From Pirellulaceae bacterium (GTDB lineage Bacteria; Planctomycetota; Planctomycetia; Pirellulales; Pirellulaceae), in NCBI GenBank assembly GCA_016784735.1, contig JADHUC010000001.1, positions 1 through 64,000 on the forward strand: DNA of 64,000 nt, given 5' to 3'. Both the position numbers and the translations under genes were made by a program. The notes beneath the pieces are model-generated. The model worked only from the letters and a program-made list of their open reading frames with translations. It was not told the origin of the DNA and made no database searches. This document shows, piece after piece, positions 18,049 to 27,714 of the stretch. Every line of letters starts with the position of its first letter. The stretch's first letter is position 1.

Positions 18049-20661
18049 ATGTATTCCAGGGCTTTGCCTGTTTTGCTGATGTTTCTGATTTCCTCCGCGT
18101 TCGCCCAGACGCCGGAACGGAAGCCCGCCGCCCAAAAGCCGTCGATGCTCGGTTCCTTTCTCGACGCCGGCATGCCCGACGAAGTTCTGTTCGCCGTGCG
18201 TAAACCGAGCATCGACGGCCATTGGTACGCCAGCATTGCGTATTATTCGACCGACCAGTGCCGGACCACGTTCCCCATGAATTCCGGCGGAAAACTGTGC
18301 ATTTATGATGGCAAGACCAAGGAAGTTCGCACGATCTTCGGAGACCCCGAGGGCAACATCCGCGACCCGCAGATTCATTACGACGCCCAAAAACTCATCT
18401 TCGCGTACCTGCCCAAAGGAAAACGACATTACAGTCTGTACGAAATCAACCTCGACGGTACCGGCCTGAAGCAACTAACCGGCCAAGGCGAGGACGTTTC
18501 GCCCGGCATGGAAGATTACACGACGTATTCCCCGCCTGGATGGGACGATTTCGAGCCCACGTATCTGCCGGACGGCCAGATTATCTTCTGCTCCACGCGG
18601 TCCAATCGATACGTTCAATGCTGGATGACGCAGGTCGCAACTCTGTACAAGTGCAACGCCGACGGAAGTAACATCCGCGCGCTGTCGGCCAATGTGGAAC
18701 ACGACAATACGCCTTGGGTCCTCTCCAACGGCCAGGTCGCGTACATGCGTTGGGAATACGTGGACCGCTTTCACATGGGCTTCCATCACCTCTGGTCGAT
18801 GAACCCCGACGGCACCCGGCAAATGATCCTGTACGGCAACCAAATCAACCACGGGACGCTTCTGGCCCCGAAGTCGGTTCCGCGCAGCCCGAAGCTCGTT
18901 ATTACGTGGTCGCCCGGCCACGGCATGCGCGAGCATTACGGCAAAATCGCGCTCATTGATCCGCGACTCGGACCGGACGACCCCAAGGGGCTTCAGTATA
19001 TCAGCAAAGGCAACGTCCATTGCGACCCATGGGCGCTGAGTGAAAACCACTTCCTGGTCGCCAACAAGACCACCATCGAACTGTTGAACGGCCAGGGCGA
19101 AACCGAGGTTCTGTACCGGTTGCCGGAAGAACTGGCCAAGCAAGGATACTGGATTGGCGAACCCAGGCCCGTGATCAAGCGCGAGCGGGAACCCGTGATC
19201 GCCGACGAGACCGATCCGTCCACCGACCATGGCACCCTGGCGCTGGTCAACATCTACAAAGGCCGCAAGATGCGGAACGTCGAACCGGGTACGGTTAAGA
19301 ACTTGCTGGTCTACGAGGTTCTGCCGGCGCCAGTCAACTATGCTGGCGCGATGTCCGAGATGTCCGCCGGTGGAACGTTTTCCGTCGAGCGGTTGATCGG
19401 TTCGGTCCCGGTGTCAGAAGATGGCAGCGCTTATTTCAGATTGCCTCCGGTACGCAGTTTTCTGTTCCTGGCGATGGACGAAAAGGGACATTGCGTGAAG
19501 CGTATGCACTCGTTCACGTCCGTCATGCCAGGCGAGACTACCACCTGTATCGGCTGCCATGAGCATCGGACCGAGGCGCCCAGCGCCGACGAACGTCAAC
19601 AACTGGTCCGCATCATGCGCACCCGGCCCGTCGATCCCGAACCGGTCGCTGACGTTCCGGAGATCTTCGATTTTTCGCGGGACATTCAGCCGATTCTGGA
19701 TAAGCACTGCCTGGAGTGCCACAACCACGACCGCGAAGAAGGCGGGTTCAACATTTCCGGCCATTGGGGCCCGCTCTATCCGATCGGCTACATCCAAATG
19801 TCCTGGCGGCAACTCTTCGGGGACAACCGGATTATTCTGCCGTATTCGGAGCACAGCAAGAGCAACTTTGGACCGTACGAAATCGGCACCGGCTCCAGCC
19901 GCCTGCTTAAGCTGATCGAAGAGGGGCACGAAGGCGTCGATATGCCGGAACCCCAACAGAAGATCATTCGCCACTGGCTCGACGCCGGCGCCAATCACGC
20001 GGGAACTTATGCGGTCAATAGTCACGGCACGATCGGCTACTACCTACACAGCGTCAACGTTCGCAACGACAAAGACTGGCCTGAAACTCAGGCGATGGTA
20101 GAAGTCATGAACCGTCGCTGCGATGTGTGCCACGCGCCGACCGAGGCCGAAAAGCAGATCGGCACGTACAAATTGCCGGCACACTTCTACGCCCGATACT
20201 ACCCGCCCGAAGAATTCCAGAAGAACAGCTACCTCGCGCATACGATGTCCGAGGACGGCGGCCGGTTCAATCGACATCTGATCTACAATCTGTCGTACCC
20301 GGAATTGTCGAAAGCGGCTCGCGCGCCGCTGGCAAGAGAGGCCGGTGGGCTGGGCGTCTGTCAGGCCAAGTCCGGCGAAACGGTTTTCCAGGACAAAACC
20401 GATCCGGACTATCGGGCCATCGTCGCCGCGGTCGCCCGTGGGCGAAGGCATATTCTGGAGGAGAACAACCGCTTCTGCATGATCAATCCCAGTCCGAACA
20501 ACGGTGAGAACTGCCCGGTGAAATACGTTCCGCGCCGGGACTACGCCCGCGAGATGATCCGCTACGGAGTGCTGCCGGTGGACCACGATTTCGACGCGTC
20601 TGTCGATCCGTTCGAAATGGACAAGGCGTACTGGAAGACGTTCTGGTACGTACCGAAGTGA
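18049..20661 (+). CDS. Exported PD40-propeller/triheme protein, hydrazine synthase alpha-related
   Basis: The start at 18049 follows GCCGGAGAC and gives a Sec signal (MYSRALPVLLMFLISSAFAQ) and 870 residues. Frame continues upstream to 17950 but without a signal or RBS. Propeller blades share the wording of the 9722 gene: YEINLDGTGLKQLT, YLPDGQIIFCSTR, WSMNPDGTR. Three heme-c motifs follow: CIGCH at 500, CLECH at 554 and CDVCH at 691. It is a shorter paralogue of the first c-heme protein without that protein's long N-terminal domain. The two flank a Tat propeller enzyme and a GH43-like gene. That arrangement suggests an exported redox unit, though no membrane quinone partner is visible here. 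Confidence 0.82.
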   Translation: MYSRALPVLLMFLISSAFAQTPERKPAAQKPSMLGSFLDAGMPDEVLFAVRKPSIDGHWYASIAYYSTDQCRTTFPMNSGGKLCIYDGKTKEVRTIFGDPEGNIRDPQIHYDAQKLIFAYLPKGKRHYSLYEINLDGTGLKQLTGQGEDVSPGMEDYTTYSPPGWDDFEPTYLPDGQIIFCSTRSNRYVQCWMTQVATLYKCNADGSNIRALSANVEHDNTPWVLSNGQVAYMRWEYVDRFHMGFHHLWSMNPDGTRQMILYGNQINHGTLLAPKSVPRSPKLVITWSPGHGMREHYGKIALIDPRLGPDDPKGLQYISKGNVHCDPWALSENHFLVANKTTIELLNGQGETEVLYRLPEELAKQGYWIGEPRPVIKREREPVIADETDPSTDHGTLALVNIYKGRKMRNVEPGTVKNLLVYEVLPAPVNYAGAMSEMSAGGTFSVERLIGSVPVSEDGSAYFRLPPVRSFLFLAMDEKGHCVKRMHSFTSVMPGETTTCIGCHEHRTEAPSADERQQLVRIMRTRPVDPEPVADVPEIFDFSRDIQPILDKHCLECHNHDREEGGFNISGHWGPLYPIGYIQMSWRQLFGDNRIILPYSEHSKSNFGPYEIGTGSSRLLKLIEEGHEGVDMPEPQQKIIRHWLDAGANHAGTYAVNSHGTIGYYLHSVNVRNDKDWPETQAMVEVMNRRCDVCHAPTEAEKQIGTYKLPAHFYARYYPPEEFQKNSYLAHTMSEDGGRFNRHLIYNLSYPELSKAARAPLAREAGGLGVCQAKSGETVFQDKTDPDYRAIVAAVARGRRHILEENNRFCMINPSPNNGENCPVKYVPRRDYAREMIRYGVLPVDHDFDASVDPFEMDKAYWKTFWYVPK

Positions 20662-20790
20662 GACGAGGAGACAATCACAGTCCGTGGAGTTGAGATACTC
20701 AGCCGACACCCAAACTCCTTGAGAATCAGAATTGCACGCGTGCGGGCAAGGTAAGCACCCAGTCGCAACTCCTTGGGCAGAACCGATGGC

Positions 20791-20823
20791 AGAAACCCGG
20801 TTTTTTGGAAAAACCGGGTTTCT
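20791..20823. repeat. AAACCCGGTTTTT palindrome between convergent genes
   Basis: A near-perfect hairpin pairs AGAAACCCGGTTTTT with AAAAACCGGGTTTCT around a two-base loop. It sits between the 3' ends of a plus-strand and a minus-strand gene, so it could act as a bidirectional transcription terminator. Its sequence also looks like a dispersed palindromic repeat. The remaining bases of the gap show nothing else. Confidence 0.65.
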
Positions 20824-20911
20824 ATTACGCCCAGAGATTTGTGCGCGGGTGCTTAAGGCAGCGCCAACGCACCGAACAGGAGGTTGCAGTCGGATTGTTG
20901 GGACATGGCCG

Positions 20912-23236
20912 TCACTCCACACGAGTCAACTCGAAACGGTCCACATAAACAGCCTCGATCGCCGATTGGCCGCCGTCCTTCGTGAACGGGCCGGGGCCGA
21001 CCCACAGGTACTGGTTCGCCTCCGGCATCCAGGTCGCGACATCGTACCACTGGTATCCTTCTTGGACCGCCGCGGTGTTCGGCTGGGCTTGCCCCCAACC
21101 TTTCTTCCGAGCCGAATCGTAAACGCCTGCCCAAAAAGCACTCCCCTCGCGCTCCGTCTTCACGACACGCACTCGCATGCATAGCTTGTACTTGGCATCC
21201 GGTTCAAACACCGTCGGATTAACTTGCCATTGCAGGCACCATTCGTAGTGCGTGTTGAACAGCTTGATCGCAAACCCATCCTCGGCCTGATCGTCCGGCA
21301 CGCGCTCGCCCCATTCTCCGGGGCGCCCCAGGTTCATCATGCGGTCTTCGATGATCAGGCGATCGGCGCGGCGTTCGTCCACGGTGGGAGATTGAGAAGT
21401 CGAGGGACAGTCTTCGAGTCGTTTGCGCAGCTTTGCCAGATAGTCCGTGTGCCGAGCGTGACTTTCCGAGATGTGGGTGATCTTCCCCTCGGCGATCCTG
21501 GCCAGAAACTCGCGGGCCAGCGCGCCGTATTCAGGGGCGATGCCAACTGGCGTTAGCACCCCGTCGCGTTCTTCGAGGGCGATCGTCGTGGCGGGCCACC
21601 GCTCGAGTTGGGCGTAAATCACCGGCAGAGCGCTCATGCGCACGTTGTAGCTCAGCGCGGGGTCGTCTTTGACCAAGGCTTCGGCTTCCGCCCACAGCTT
21701 GGCCGCCCGGTCGAAGAAGGCATCCGTGTAGTACGGTGAGGTCGGCGGATACCAGATTCGCAACACATTCTCGTCGGGCGTCACGAGCGCCTGCAGCTCG
21801 TCGAAGTACTGTCGTATCGGTTTGGCGGCGGGACCGTAATAGCCCTGGAAGAAGTCCCGATACAGCGGCTCGACGTCCTGATCGGGATCCCAGAGCAGCT
21901 TGGCGAGAATCCACGCCCGCAACTCAGCGAACTCGGCATGCGGCGCTTGATACGCGCCCTGCTCGAACAAGCCGACGACGTGGTTGTCGCGGAAGAATTG
22001 TACGTTCCCCTGCAGACAGCCGAAGTTGGGATGGGGGCTGACATAGTGTCCGAAATTGGTCGTGTAATCCCACACGTACAGTTTGTCGGTGATGGCCGAC
22101 CAACCTTCGATGTCTTGGACGAACTTCTGATTCTGTTCGTACGTGCTCACGTTCAAGGGCGCGGAGAAGTCGCACTCGATGGTACACAGCCGAGGCACCA
22201 CGTTGTGTCTGGGTTTGAGCGTCTTGGGCGGATGGCGCGTGTACTGGTAGGCCAGCGTCTCGATCCAGGCGTCGGGGAATTCCTTCTCGACCGCTTCGGC
22301 CACCTGGTTGACGAAGTGAATCATCGTGCCCGACGGCGAGCCTTCGCGCTCGTCAATCTCGCGGCAATTCGGGCATTGGCACCATCCGCCCCAATCGTTT
22401 TGGCTGACGCTGAACAGCCTGGCCTGCGGATCTTGCCGGATGCGTGCCAGCACGCGCTCGGTCACGATCCGAACCACGTCCGGGTTGGTCAGGCAGAGCT
22501 GGGCACGCTCCATGGTCCGTTTGCCGTCCAACTCGCTGTAGTATTCCGGGTGTTCGGCAAAGAACTCGCTCGGCGGCATCAGCGGATAGAACGTGTGGAC
22601 GAACAAGCCGGCACCGAAACGGATCCTGCCGCCATGCTTCTCCTCTAGCGCAGGCCGATTTCCGTTCGCCTTGCACCGGGCGGCAAAATCCCCCTCAAAC
22701 ATCCCCCACCAGAAAGGCTCCCGCATGGTGAAGGCGGGGACTTGCGCCTCGTCAATCTGCGGAATCGTCCACGAATCGAGCTTGGGGATTGAACTGTGAT
22801 GCTTGGCGTACCATCGACACCCGCCATACTTCTCCAGCAACTCGTATACACCATACAACGTTCCGCGGATCGGACTGCCGATGATCAACAGATGCGGAGG
22901 TCTCGTCACAATCCGAAAGCCGTCGTCATCCAGCTTGCCCAGGTCGGGCGCCTCGCCGAGCACGGTTTCCGTGTGCCGCGTCACGCCCAGCAGGATTGCC
23001 TTTGCCGGCATAGGTTGATCGTCGGCGGTTATGGGTAACTCGGCTCCGGTCATCTCCCGAGTGAATCGCTGCAGTTCTTCGGCGGCGTGGACCTGAGAAG
23101 GCGACGCGTCGGCCGGGCGTACGATCGTGAATTGGCTCGCCGCGTTAGCGGCGAGGGACAGGCCGCCTTCTTCAGCGAAGACCGCAGAGCTGGTCAGCGT
23201 CAGCAAGAAAAAGAACGCGTGACAAAGGCGCGACAT
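20912..23236 (-). CDS. Exported DUF4838 protein with GH67/GH20-like N-terminal fold
   Basis: The 774-residue product opens with a Sec signal (MSRLCHAFFFLLTLTSSAVF). Residues 35-160 match the alpha-glucuronidase/GH20b-type N-terminal domain (VHAAEELQRFTREMTGAELP, then IIGSPIRGTLYGVYELLEKY). A DUF4838 core follows, with the Cys-rich patch CQCPNCREIDEREG near 300 and strands such as WIETLAYQYTRHPP. The C-terminal 150 residues form a beta-sandwich ending FELTRVE. DUF4838 proteins are common in polysaccharide-degrading planctomycetes and verrucomicrobia and are presumed glycosidases. The gene runs against its neighbours and converges on the c-heme gene. The 240-bp divergent gap to the next gene probably holds promoters for both, though I see no clear boxes. 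Confidence 0.78.
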   Translation of the reverse strand: MSRLCHAFFFLLTLTSSAVFAEEGGLSLAANAASQFTIVRPADASPSQVHAAEELQRFTREMTGAELPITADDQPMPAKAILLGVTRHTETVLGEAPDLGKLDDDGFRIVTRPPHLLIIGSPIRGTLYGVYELLEKYGGCRWYAKHHSSIPKLDSWTIPQIDEAQVPAFTMREPFWWGMFEGDFAARCKANGNRPALEEKHGGRIRFGAGLFVHTFYPLMPPSEFFAEHPEYYSELDGKRTMERAQLCLTNPDVVRIVTERVLARIRQDPQARLFSVSQNDWGGWCQCPNCREIDEREGSPSGTMIHFVNQVAEAVEKEFPDAWIETLAYQYTRHPPKTLKPRHNVVPRLCTIECDFSAPLNVSTYEQNQKFVQDIEGWSAITDKLYVWDYTTNFGHYVSPHPNFGCLQGNVQFFRDNHVVGLFEQGAYQAPHAEFAELRAWILAKLLWDPDQDVEPLYRDFFQGYYGPAAKPIRQYFDELQALVTPDENVLRIWYPPTSPYYTDAFFDRAAKLWAEAEALVKDDPALSYNVRMSALPVIYAQLERWPATTIALEERDGVLTPVGIAPEYGALAREFLARIAEGKITHISESHARHTDYLAKLRKRLEDCPSTSQSPTVDERRADRLIIEDRMMNLGRPGEWGERVPDDQAEDGFAIKLFNTHYEWCLQWQVNPTVFEPDAKYKLCMRVRVVKTEREGSAFWAGVYDSARKKGWGQAQPNTAAVQEGYQWYDVATWMPEANQYLWVGPGPFTKDGGQSAIEAVYVDRFELTRVE

Positions 23237-23476
23237 GGGAGTACTCCGTTAGATGAAGGAAAGGACAGAAATCCGGTTCTTCACCGACAAGACTGATTCT
23301 AACGAGGTGGAACTGGTGATTGAAAGTAGGCAATCGCTGGGTTGTCGTCAGCAGCACGACTCGCTGAACACTGCCCGTTCGACTTGACGTGCGGTTCGGA
23401 AGCAGTACGCTAGCGAGGCGCGGCGGCGGTGAGGATGCGGCGCGAGGTCTCTATGGCGGGCGAAAGGATCAAGGAC

Positions 23477-24700
23477 ATGAAACGCTTCAACCGTCGGACG
23501 TTTTTCAACAAGACTCTCCATGCGGCCGCGGGAGCGCTGGCTGGATCGCAGGTCGGTGTCCGGGTGGCCGCCTCCGCCGGGCTTGCTCCTCCAGGCCCGT
23601 GCCCGCCCACGGCGTGGGAGAAACATGGCGTCGTCCTCAAGCCGACGGAGGCCTGGGAAGGCGGGCGGATCCAGAACTTCACCTGCCCGGCCGAACCGCT
23701 GGACAACGATCGGTGGCGCATCTGGTACTCGGGCACGGGTTCACCTCGATCCTTCTCGATCGGTTACGCCGAGGGTGTTCTCGGCGGCCCGATGAAGAAA
23801 TGCCCCGCGCGCCTCAGCGCCGGTGATCCCCCCGACGCGCCGCTCGCCGTCAGCAACCTCCCCAAGGACTGGAAGCCGGTTCAAGTCATTCACATCCGAC
23901 TGCGGAACGGAAGACACCGCATCTACTTCTGGGCGCACGGACCCAACGTCGTTCGCTATCTGGCCGCCGAAAGCGACGATGGCCGGCGTTATCGCGTCCT
24001 CGACCCCCATCGGCCCGTGCTGTACCATCCCAACGACCGCGCCGCGCACGGCGTTCCCACACCGGATGGGGTCGTTCTTCGCAGGCAACAGAGCACCGCC
24101 CGTCCTGCCGACGAACCGCTCGCTCCGTCGCACCTGATCTCCAACGACGCGACGAACGTCTACCAGCTTCCCGACGGGTCTTTCGAGATGTACTCGGTGG
24201 GCCTGGTTCGGGTGGCCAAGGACGATCCCGCCTTCATCGCCCACGACAACGCCGCCGGCCTGATCCGCGTCATCGACCGATACGTATCCGAAGACGGTCT
24301 CCGGTTCGAGCAGCGGAAGCGCGTCATCCAGCGGGATGACAAGGACCCGGCCGATCAGCAGTTCTATTACCTAGCCGTCACGTACACGCCCGAGGGCCGC
24401 GTGGGCATGCTGGGCCACTATCGCGTCGAGGCCCAGACGATGGATATCGAGTGGTGCTTCTCGACCGACGGCGTGACGTGGCACCGCCCGCTTCGCAAGG
24501 CCTGGCTCCCTCGTGGAGACAAGACCCAGCCCGACTCCTACGGCATCTACTCCGCCAACCATCTGGTGGCCCGAGGGGGCAAGTATCACCTCTTCTACAC
24601 CGGTGTGAACGCCGCCCATAACCGCCGGCACTCTCACGGACCGTTGCAGAACGTCGTCATGCACGCCACGACCGACTCGATATGGGCACCCAAAGGGTGA
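23477..24700 (+). CDS. Tat-exported GH43-like propeller protein
   Basis: I chose the ATG at 23477 because it is preceded by AAGGAC and opens a twin-arginine signal (RFNRRTFFNKTLHAAAGALA). The frame is open upstream to 23429. The mature part, about 370 residues, has the phrasing of GH43/GH32-type five-bladed propellers: WRIWYSGTGSPRSFSIGYAE, IYFWAHG, YLAAESDDGRRYR and WCFSTDGVTWHRP at blade edges, and LFYTGVN near the end. It is distantly similar in style to the 16542 protein but not a close paralogue. Its stop abuts the next start, so the two are probably co-transcribed. Confidence 0.68.
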   Translation: MKRFNRRTFFNKTLHAAAGALAGSQVGVRVAASAGLAPPGPCPPTAWEKHGVVLKPTEAWEGGRIQNFTCPAEPLDNDRWRIWYSGTGSPRSFSIGYAEGVLGGPMKKCPARLSAGDPPDAPLAVSNLPKDWKPVQVIHIRLRNGRHRIYFWAHGPNVVRYLAAESDDGRRYRVLDPHRPVLYHPNDRAAHGVPTPDGVVLRRQQSTARPADEPLAPSHLISNDATNVYQLPDGSFEMYSVGLVRVAKDDPAFIAHDNAAGLIRVIDRYVSEDGLRFEQRKRVIQRDDKDPADQQFYYLAVTYTPEGRVGMLGHYRVEAQTMDIEWCFSTDGVTWHRPLRKAWLPRGDKTQPDSYGIYSANHLVARGGKYHLFYTGVNAAHNRRHSHGPLQNVVMHATTDSIWAPKG

Positions 24701-25633
24701 GTGAGAAAGCAACCGATCATGCCCACCTCAGCACACTGCACACGACGTCATATCCTGTATGCATTGGCTACGGTCCTCGTCGCATTCCCCTATGGGGCGA
24801 TGCTGCTCGCTGGGGACGATTCGGTTGCCGTTCATCGGCGGGACGTCTCGAACGACCGGCCGTTCCAGCCGTTCGTGTTCGTCCAAGCCGGCGACCCGCA
24901 GATGGGCTTCGGGCCCAGCCTTGATCACGACAGGGAGATGTTCATCAAACTCGGCAAGCGTGCCAAGGAACTCGACGCAGCTTTCGTGCTGGTCTGCGGC
25001 GATTTGGTGCACAAGGGGAGTAAGGCCGATTGGGAGGCGTTCGACGCCGCGCTCGCGACCTTCGATCTGCCAACCCCAATCGTCCCGGGCAACCATGACT
25101 TGGCCAACATGCAATCGCTGACGAGATTCCGGTCCAACTACGGCCCGGATCACTACCGCTTTACCTACAACAACTGCACCTTCATCGGCCTGAACACGAT
25201 GACCTTGTTCGCGGCTGCCACCGACGCCAAGGACGACCCCAAGTCCGCGGCGGCGTGGCAACAACAGGGCCGCAAGCAATGGCAGTGGCTGGAAGACGTC
25301 CTCGCCGAGGCGAAGAAGGCAGGGCGGACGCACGTGTTCCTGTTCATGCACCATCCGCCGTTCGCCCAGAAGGAAGACGAGAGGGACTCCTACCACGCCT
25401 GGCCGGCGAAGCAACGCAAGCGAGTGTGCAAACTCATTCGCGACTACGGCATCCGGGTTGTCTTTCACGGGCACACCCACAAGACCTATGAGCTACAGCC
25501 CGACGACGAAGCCTTCACGCTGTTCAGCCTTGCCGGAACGGCCAAAGCCTTCGACAAGAACGGATTCGCCCTCCGATTGGTCAGCGTCGACGAGGACGGC
25601 CTCAAGACGCGGCCCATCCGATTAGATCAGTAG
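24701..25633 (+). CDS. Exported calcineurin-like metallophosphoesterase
   Basis: All metallophosphoesterase blocks are present: QAGDPQMG, CGDLVHKG, GNHD, MHHPPF and GHTH. These supply the Asp, Asn and His ligands of a two-metal centre. The start is uncertain. A GTG at 24701 directly follows the previous stop, and an ATG at 24719 (MPTSAHCTRRHILYALATVL) gives a cleaner signal peptide. The product has about 305 residues, the usual size for the family. Its substrate could be a phosphodiester or phosphomonoester released outside the cytoplasm. It is probably an operon partner of the preceding propeller gene. Confidence 0.85.
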   Translation: MRKQPIMPTSAHCTRRHILYALATVLVAFPYGAMLLAGDDSVAVHRRDVSNDRPFQPFVFVQAGDPQMGFGPSLDHDREMFIKLGKRAKELDAAFVLVCGDLVHKGSKADWEAFDAALATFDLPTPIVPGNHDLANMQSLTRFRSNYGPDHYRFTYNNCTFIGLNTMTLFAAATDAKDDPKSAAAWQQQGRKQWQWLEDVLAEAKKAGRTHVFLFMHHPPFAQKEDERDSYHAWPAKQRKRVCKLIRDYGIRVVFHGHTHKTYELQPDDEAFTLFSLAGTAKAFDKNGFALRLVSVDEDGLKTRPIRLDQ

Positions 25634-25765
25634 ACGATGTCGGAACGTTCCACGCAAAGCATGGGAAACTTGGACGGAGGATACATTCTCCTGTCAGCTT
25701 GGAGATGCTCGTTTCTGATGGTATTCTTGAAGGATGAGTTCTTCCCAATAGTGAGGAGTCGAATC

Positions 25766-26029
25766 ATGGAACGCATCTCCGTGAGTGAAGCGGGACGACA
25801 GTTTGACGAATTGATCACCCGCGTTTCTCGCGAAGGAGTAACCGTCGAATTGGAGCGGGACAACCATATCATTGCCCGGCTATCTCCCGCGGCGCATCGA
25901 GTCCGAGTCGCTGATCTCAATCGAGTCTTTGCCAGTTTTCCTTCACTGGGCGATGATGCCGATTCCTTCGCCCAGGATGTGGATCGGATTCGACGAGAAG
26001 TTCCCCAGGAAACAGATCCATGGGCCTGA
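25766..26029 (+). CDS. Phd/YefM-type antitoxin
   Basis: The 87-residue product starts at 25766 behind GAGGAG. Its N-terminus MERISVSEAGRQFDELITRV has the Phd/YefM fold pattern, followed by a strand (GVTVELERDNHIIARLSP) and an acidic C-terminal tail that would wrap the toxin. It overlaps the PIN-domain gene by 10 nt, as usual for such pairs. By analogy it neutralises the toxin and represses its own promoter. A frame extension up to 25637 lacks an RBS. Confidence 0.85.
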   Translation: MERISVSEAGRQFDELITRVSREGVTVELERDNHIIARLSPAAHRVRVADLNRVFASFPSLGDDADSFAQDVDRIRREVPQETDPWA

Positions 26030-26427
26030 TCATCGACACGAACGTTTTTGTCTATTGGGAACGATGCGGTCACAATATAGACTTCTCTCCCTGGGAAGAT
26101 CACGGCGAAGCCGCAATCAGTGTGGTTACCGCTTCGGAGCTCTTGGTCGGGGTGCATCGTGCGGATTCGGAAGCCCGCCGCCAACGACGATTGGCGTTTG
26201 TCGAATCGATCCTTACGCAGATTCCAATCCGTGACTTCACGATCGAAGTGGCGCGTGTTCACGCTGGGCTATTTGCCACGCTCACGCGCCAAGGCCAAAT
26301 GATCGGCGCTCACGATCTGATGATCGCGGCAACCGCGAGACACGACGATTGCTCCGTGCTGACGACCAACGTAGTGGAGTTCGCGCGAGTACCTGACTTG
26401 GATGTGATTCAACTGCCCGCGCGTTGA
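26020..26427 (+). CDS. vapC: VapC-type PIN-domain ribonuclease toxin
   Basis: This 135-residue PIN-domain protein keeps the acidic metal-binding residues: D6 in IIDTNV, E40 in TASELLVG and D99 in GAHDLMIAATA, with N117 at the usual fourth site. It is full length for VapC and appears active. VapC toxins cut tRNA or rRNA when freed from their antitoxin. The gene overlaps the antitoxin gene by 10 nt, consistent with coupled translation. A composite palindrome follows 255 nt downstream. Confidence 0.9.
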   Translation: MGLIIDTNVFVYWERCGHNIDFSPWEDHGEAAISVVTASELLVGVHRADSEARRQRRLAFVESILTQIPIRDFTIEVARVHAGLFATLTRQGQMIGAHDLMIAATARHDDCSVLTTNVVEFARVPDLDVIQLPAR

Positions 26428-26682
26428 AGGCTCCACGGACCGACGGCATGATTGTGTCAATGCACAGGTCTGCCATCGGCGAGGAGATCCAAACCCATGC
26501 CCGCGACAGTTTCATCTGATGTTGCTGTTGAAAGACGCGCGAACGATGGTGATGAAAGAAAGGGGCAAAACGACCTAATCGCCAGAAAATCGTTCTGACA
26601 CCTTTTCCGCTCGACAATACTATCGAGGCGCTCGGCATTAACCCGCAAGAATCGATTTGACACGGCACTCGTGTAATGTCAA

Positions 26683-26820
26683 GCTCGTCTGAGGATCGTG
26701 GGAAAAACAATATCCAGGAATATAGCTACCGCCGCCAGACGGTGGACCCGCGATTCCCCACGATCTGGCGACCGTAGCTACGGACGAAACACCGACGTTA
26801 TTTTTCCCGCGATCCTGAGC
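26683..26820. repeat. Nested 138-bp palindromic element
   Basis: An outer inverted repeat pairs GAGGATCGTGGGAAAAA with TTTTTCCCGCGATCCTGAGC. Inside it lies a second one pairing TAGCTACCGCCGCCAGACGG with its complement ending GACCGTAGCTA (26723-26780). Two concentric stems of this size suggest a MITE-like non-autonomous element. It lies between the toxin and the next gene, and no coding capacity is visible. The rest of the 26428-26827 gap shows only weak local repeats. Confidence 0.72.
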
Positions 26821-26827
26821 AAGAACT

Positions 26828-27427
26828 TCACTGCTCGTCCTCTCTGGATGCAGCGTCTATGACACGATTGATGTACGCCGGAGGGCGCTCCGCAACTCTC
26901 GGCTTGGGAGGCTTCAGTCCGATAGCGCACGCGATTTCGTAAGCAAAGTGTTTACAGTTGCACGCAAGCAGGCGGTAGTTTCGTTCGGCCTTGTGCCACT
27001 TCATCAGAGCAGATCGGGAACGCAACAACGTTGGACGATCGACTTGACAAACCAGCCGGTGCGTCAGTAATGTTGGCTCGACCGACGCCTCTCGTGTCGA
27101 CTCGTCTACAATCTCACCGCGAATACCGAAAAAGCGAACGATCAACGGTCGTTCACTGGGATAGAATCCTAATCCCGTAGCGTCAAGGACTTGGCCATCG
27201 GCCGCCTGTTCCAACCAAACGACGAATGCGTGTCCTGGGCCCCACGGAATCGACTCGCGGGCGCAGAGCACGACATAGTAACGGTGATCATCATCGCTAG
27301 CTCCAGACAGATTCACACATTCGATGACTTCGGCCCAAGTCGGGACGGCCGTCACCGCGAGGATGAACAATGCACCGAGGAATTGCGGACAGCGTGTCAG
27401 TAGAACTGCCTGGCGGGTCTTGGGCAT
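26828..27427 (-). CDS. Exported protein, possible permuted papain-like fold
   Basis: This 199-residue protein has an N-terminal hydrophobic signal (LTRCPQFLGALFILAVTAVP) ending near TWA. The mature part holds a GPGHAFVVWLEQ block near residue 75 and an NCKHFAYEIACAIGL block near 165. A His in a GHA motif before a Cys in an NC motif is the order seen in permuted papain-like families (PPPDE, LRAT, DUF4105-like). I propose that as a fold guess only. Its 3' end abuts the palindromic element. I see no operon partner. Confidence 0.6.
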   Translation of the reverse strand: MPKTRQAVLLTRCPQFLGALFILAVTAVPTWAEVIECVNLSGASDDDHRYYVVLCARESIPWGPGHAFVVWLEQAADGQVLDATGLGFYPSERPLIVRFFGIRGEIVDESTREASVEPTLLTHRLVCQVDRPTLLRSRSALMKWHKAERNYRLLACNCKHFAYEIACAIGLKPPKPRVAERPPAYINRVIDAASREDEQ

Positions 27428-27714
27428 ACGGGCAGGCTTTCAATGGGCGGTGGGATCAGTGCAGCAGTGCATCTTATCTAACGTCGGCAGAATTGTAGCC
27501 AAGTCAGAAACTTTTTCTGTAGGACTAGCCGTAACACCCACGACCGATTGTCGACGAATCGAATGCGATTGCGAACAATATCGAGCCGGACGAGGTGTCA
27601 GGATCGGTTGGAGGCGCGAGGAGGCGACGGGCAACCTAAATGCGATGCTAGCAGAGTTGTCGGTGTCGACACGCGGAACAGGCCTGCCAACAATCATCAA
27701 TCGACAATCGCTAA

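Noticed and set aside
9722-20661. Anammox hydrazine synthesis locus
   Set aside because: Only alpha-like propeller/heme proteins are present. No beta/gamma subunits, hydrazine dehydrogenase or nitrite reductase genes are seen, so the likeness is to the broader HzsA-related family.
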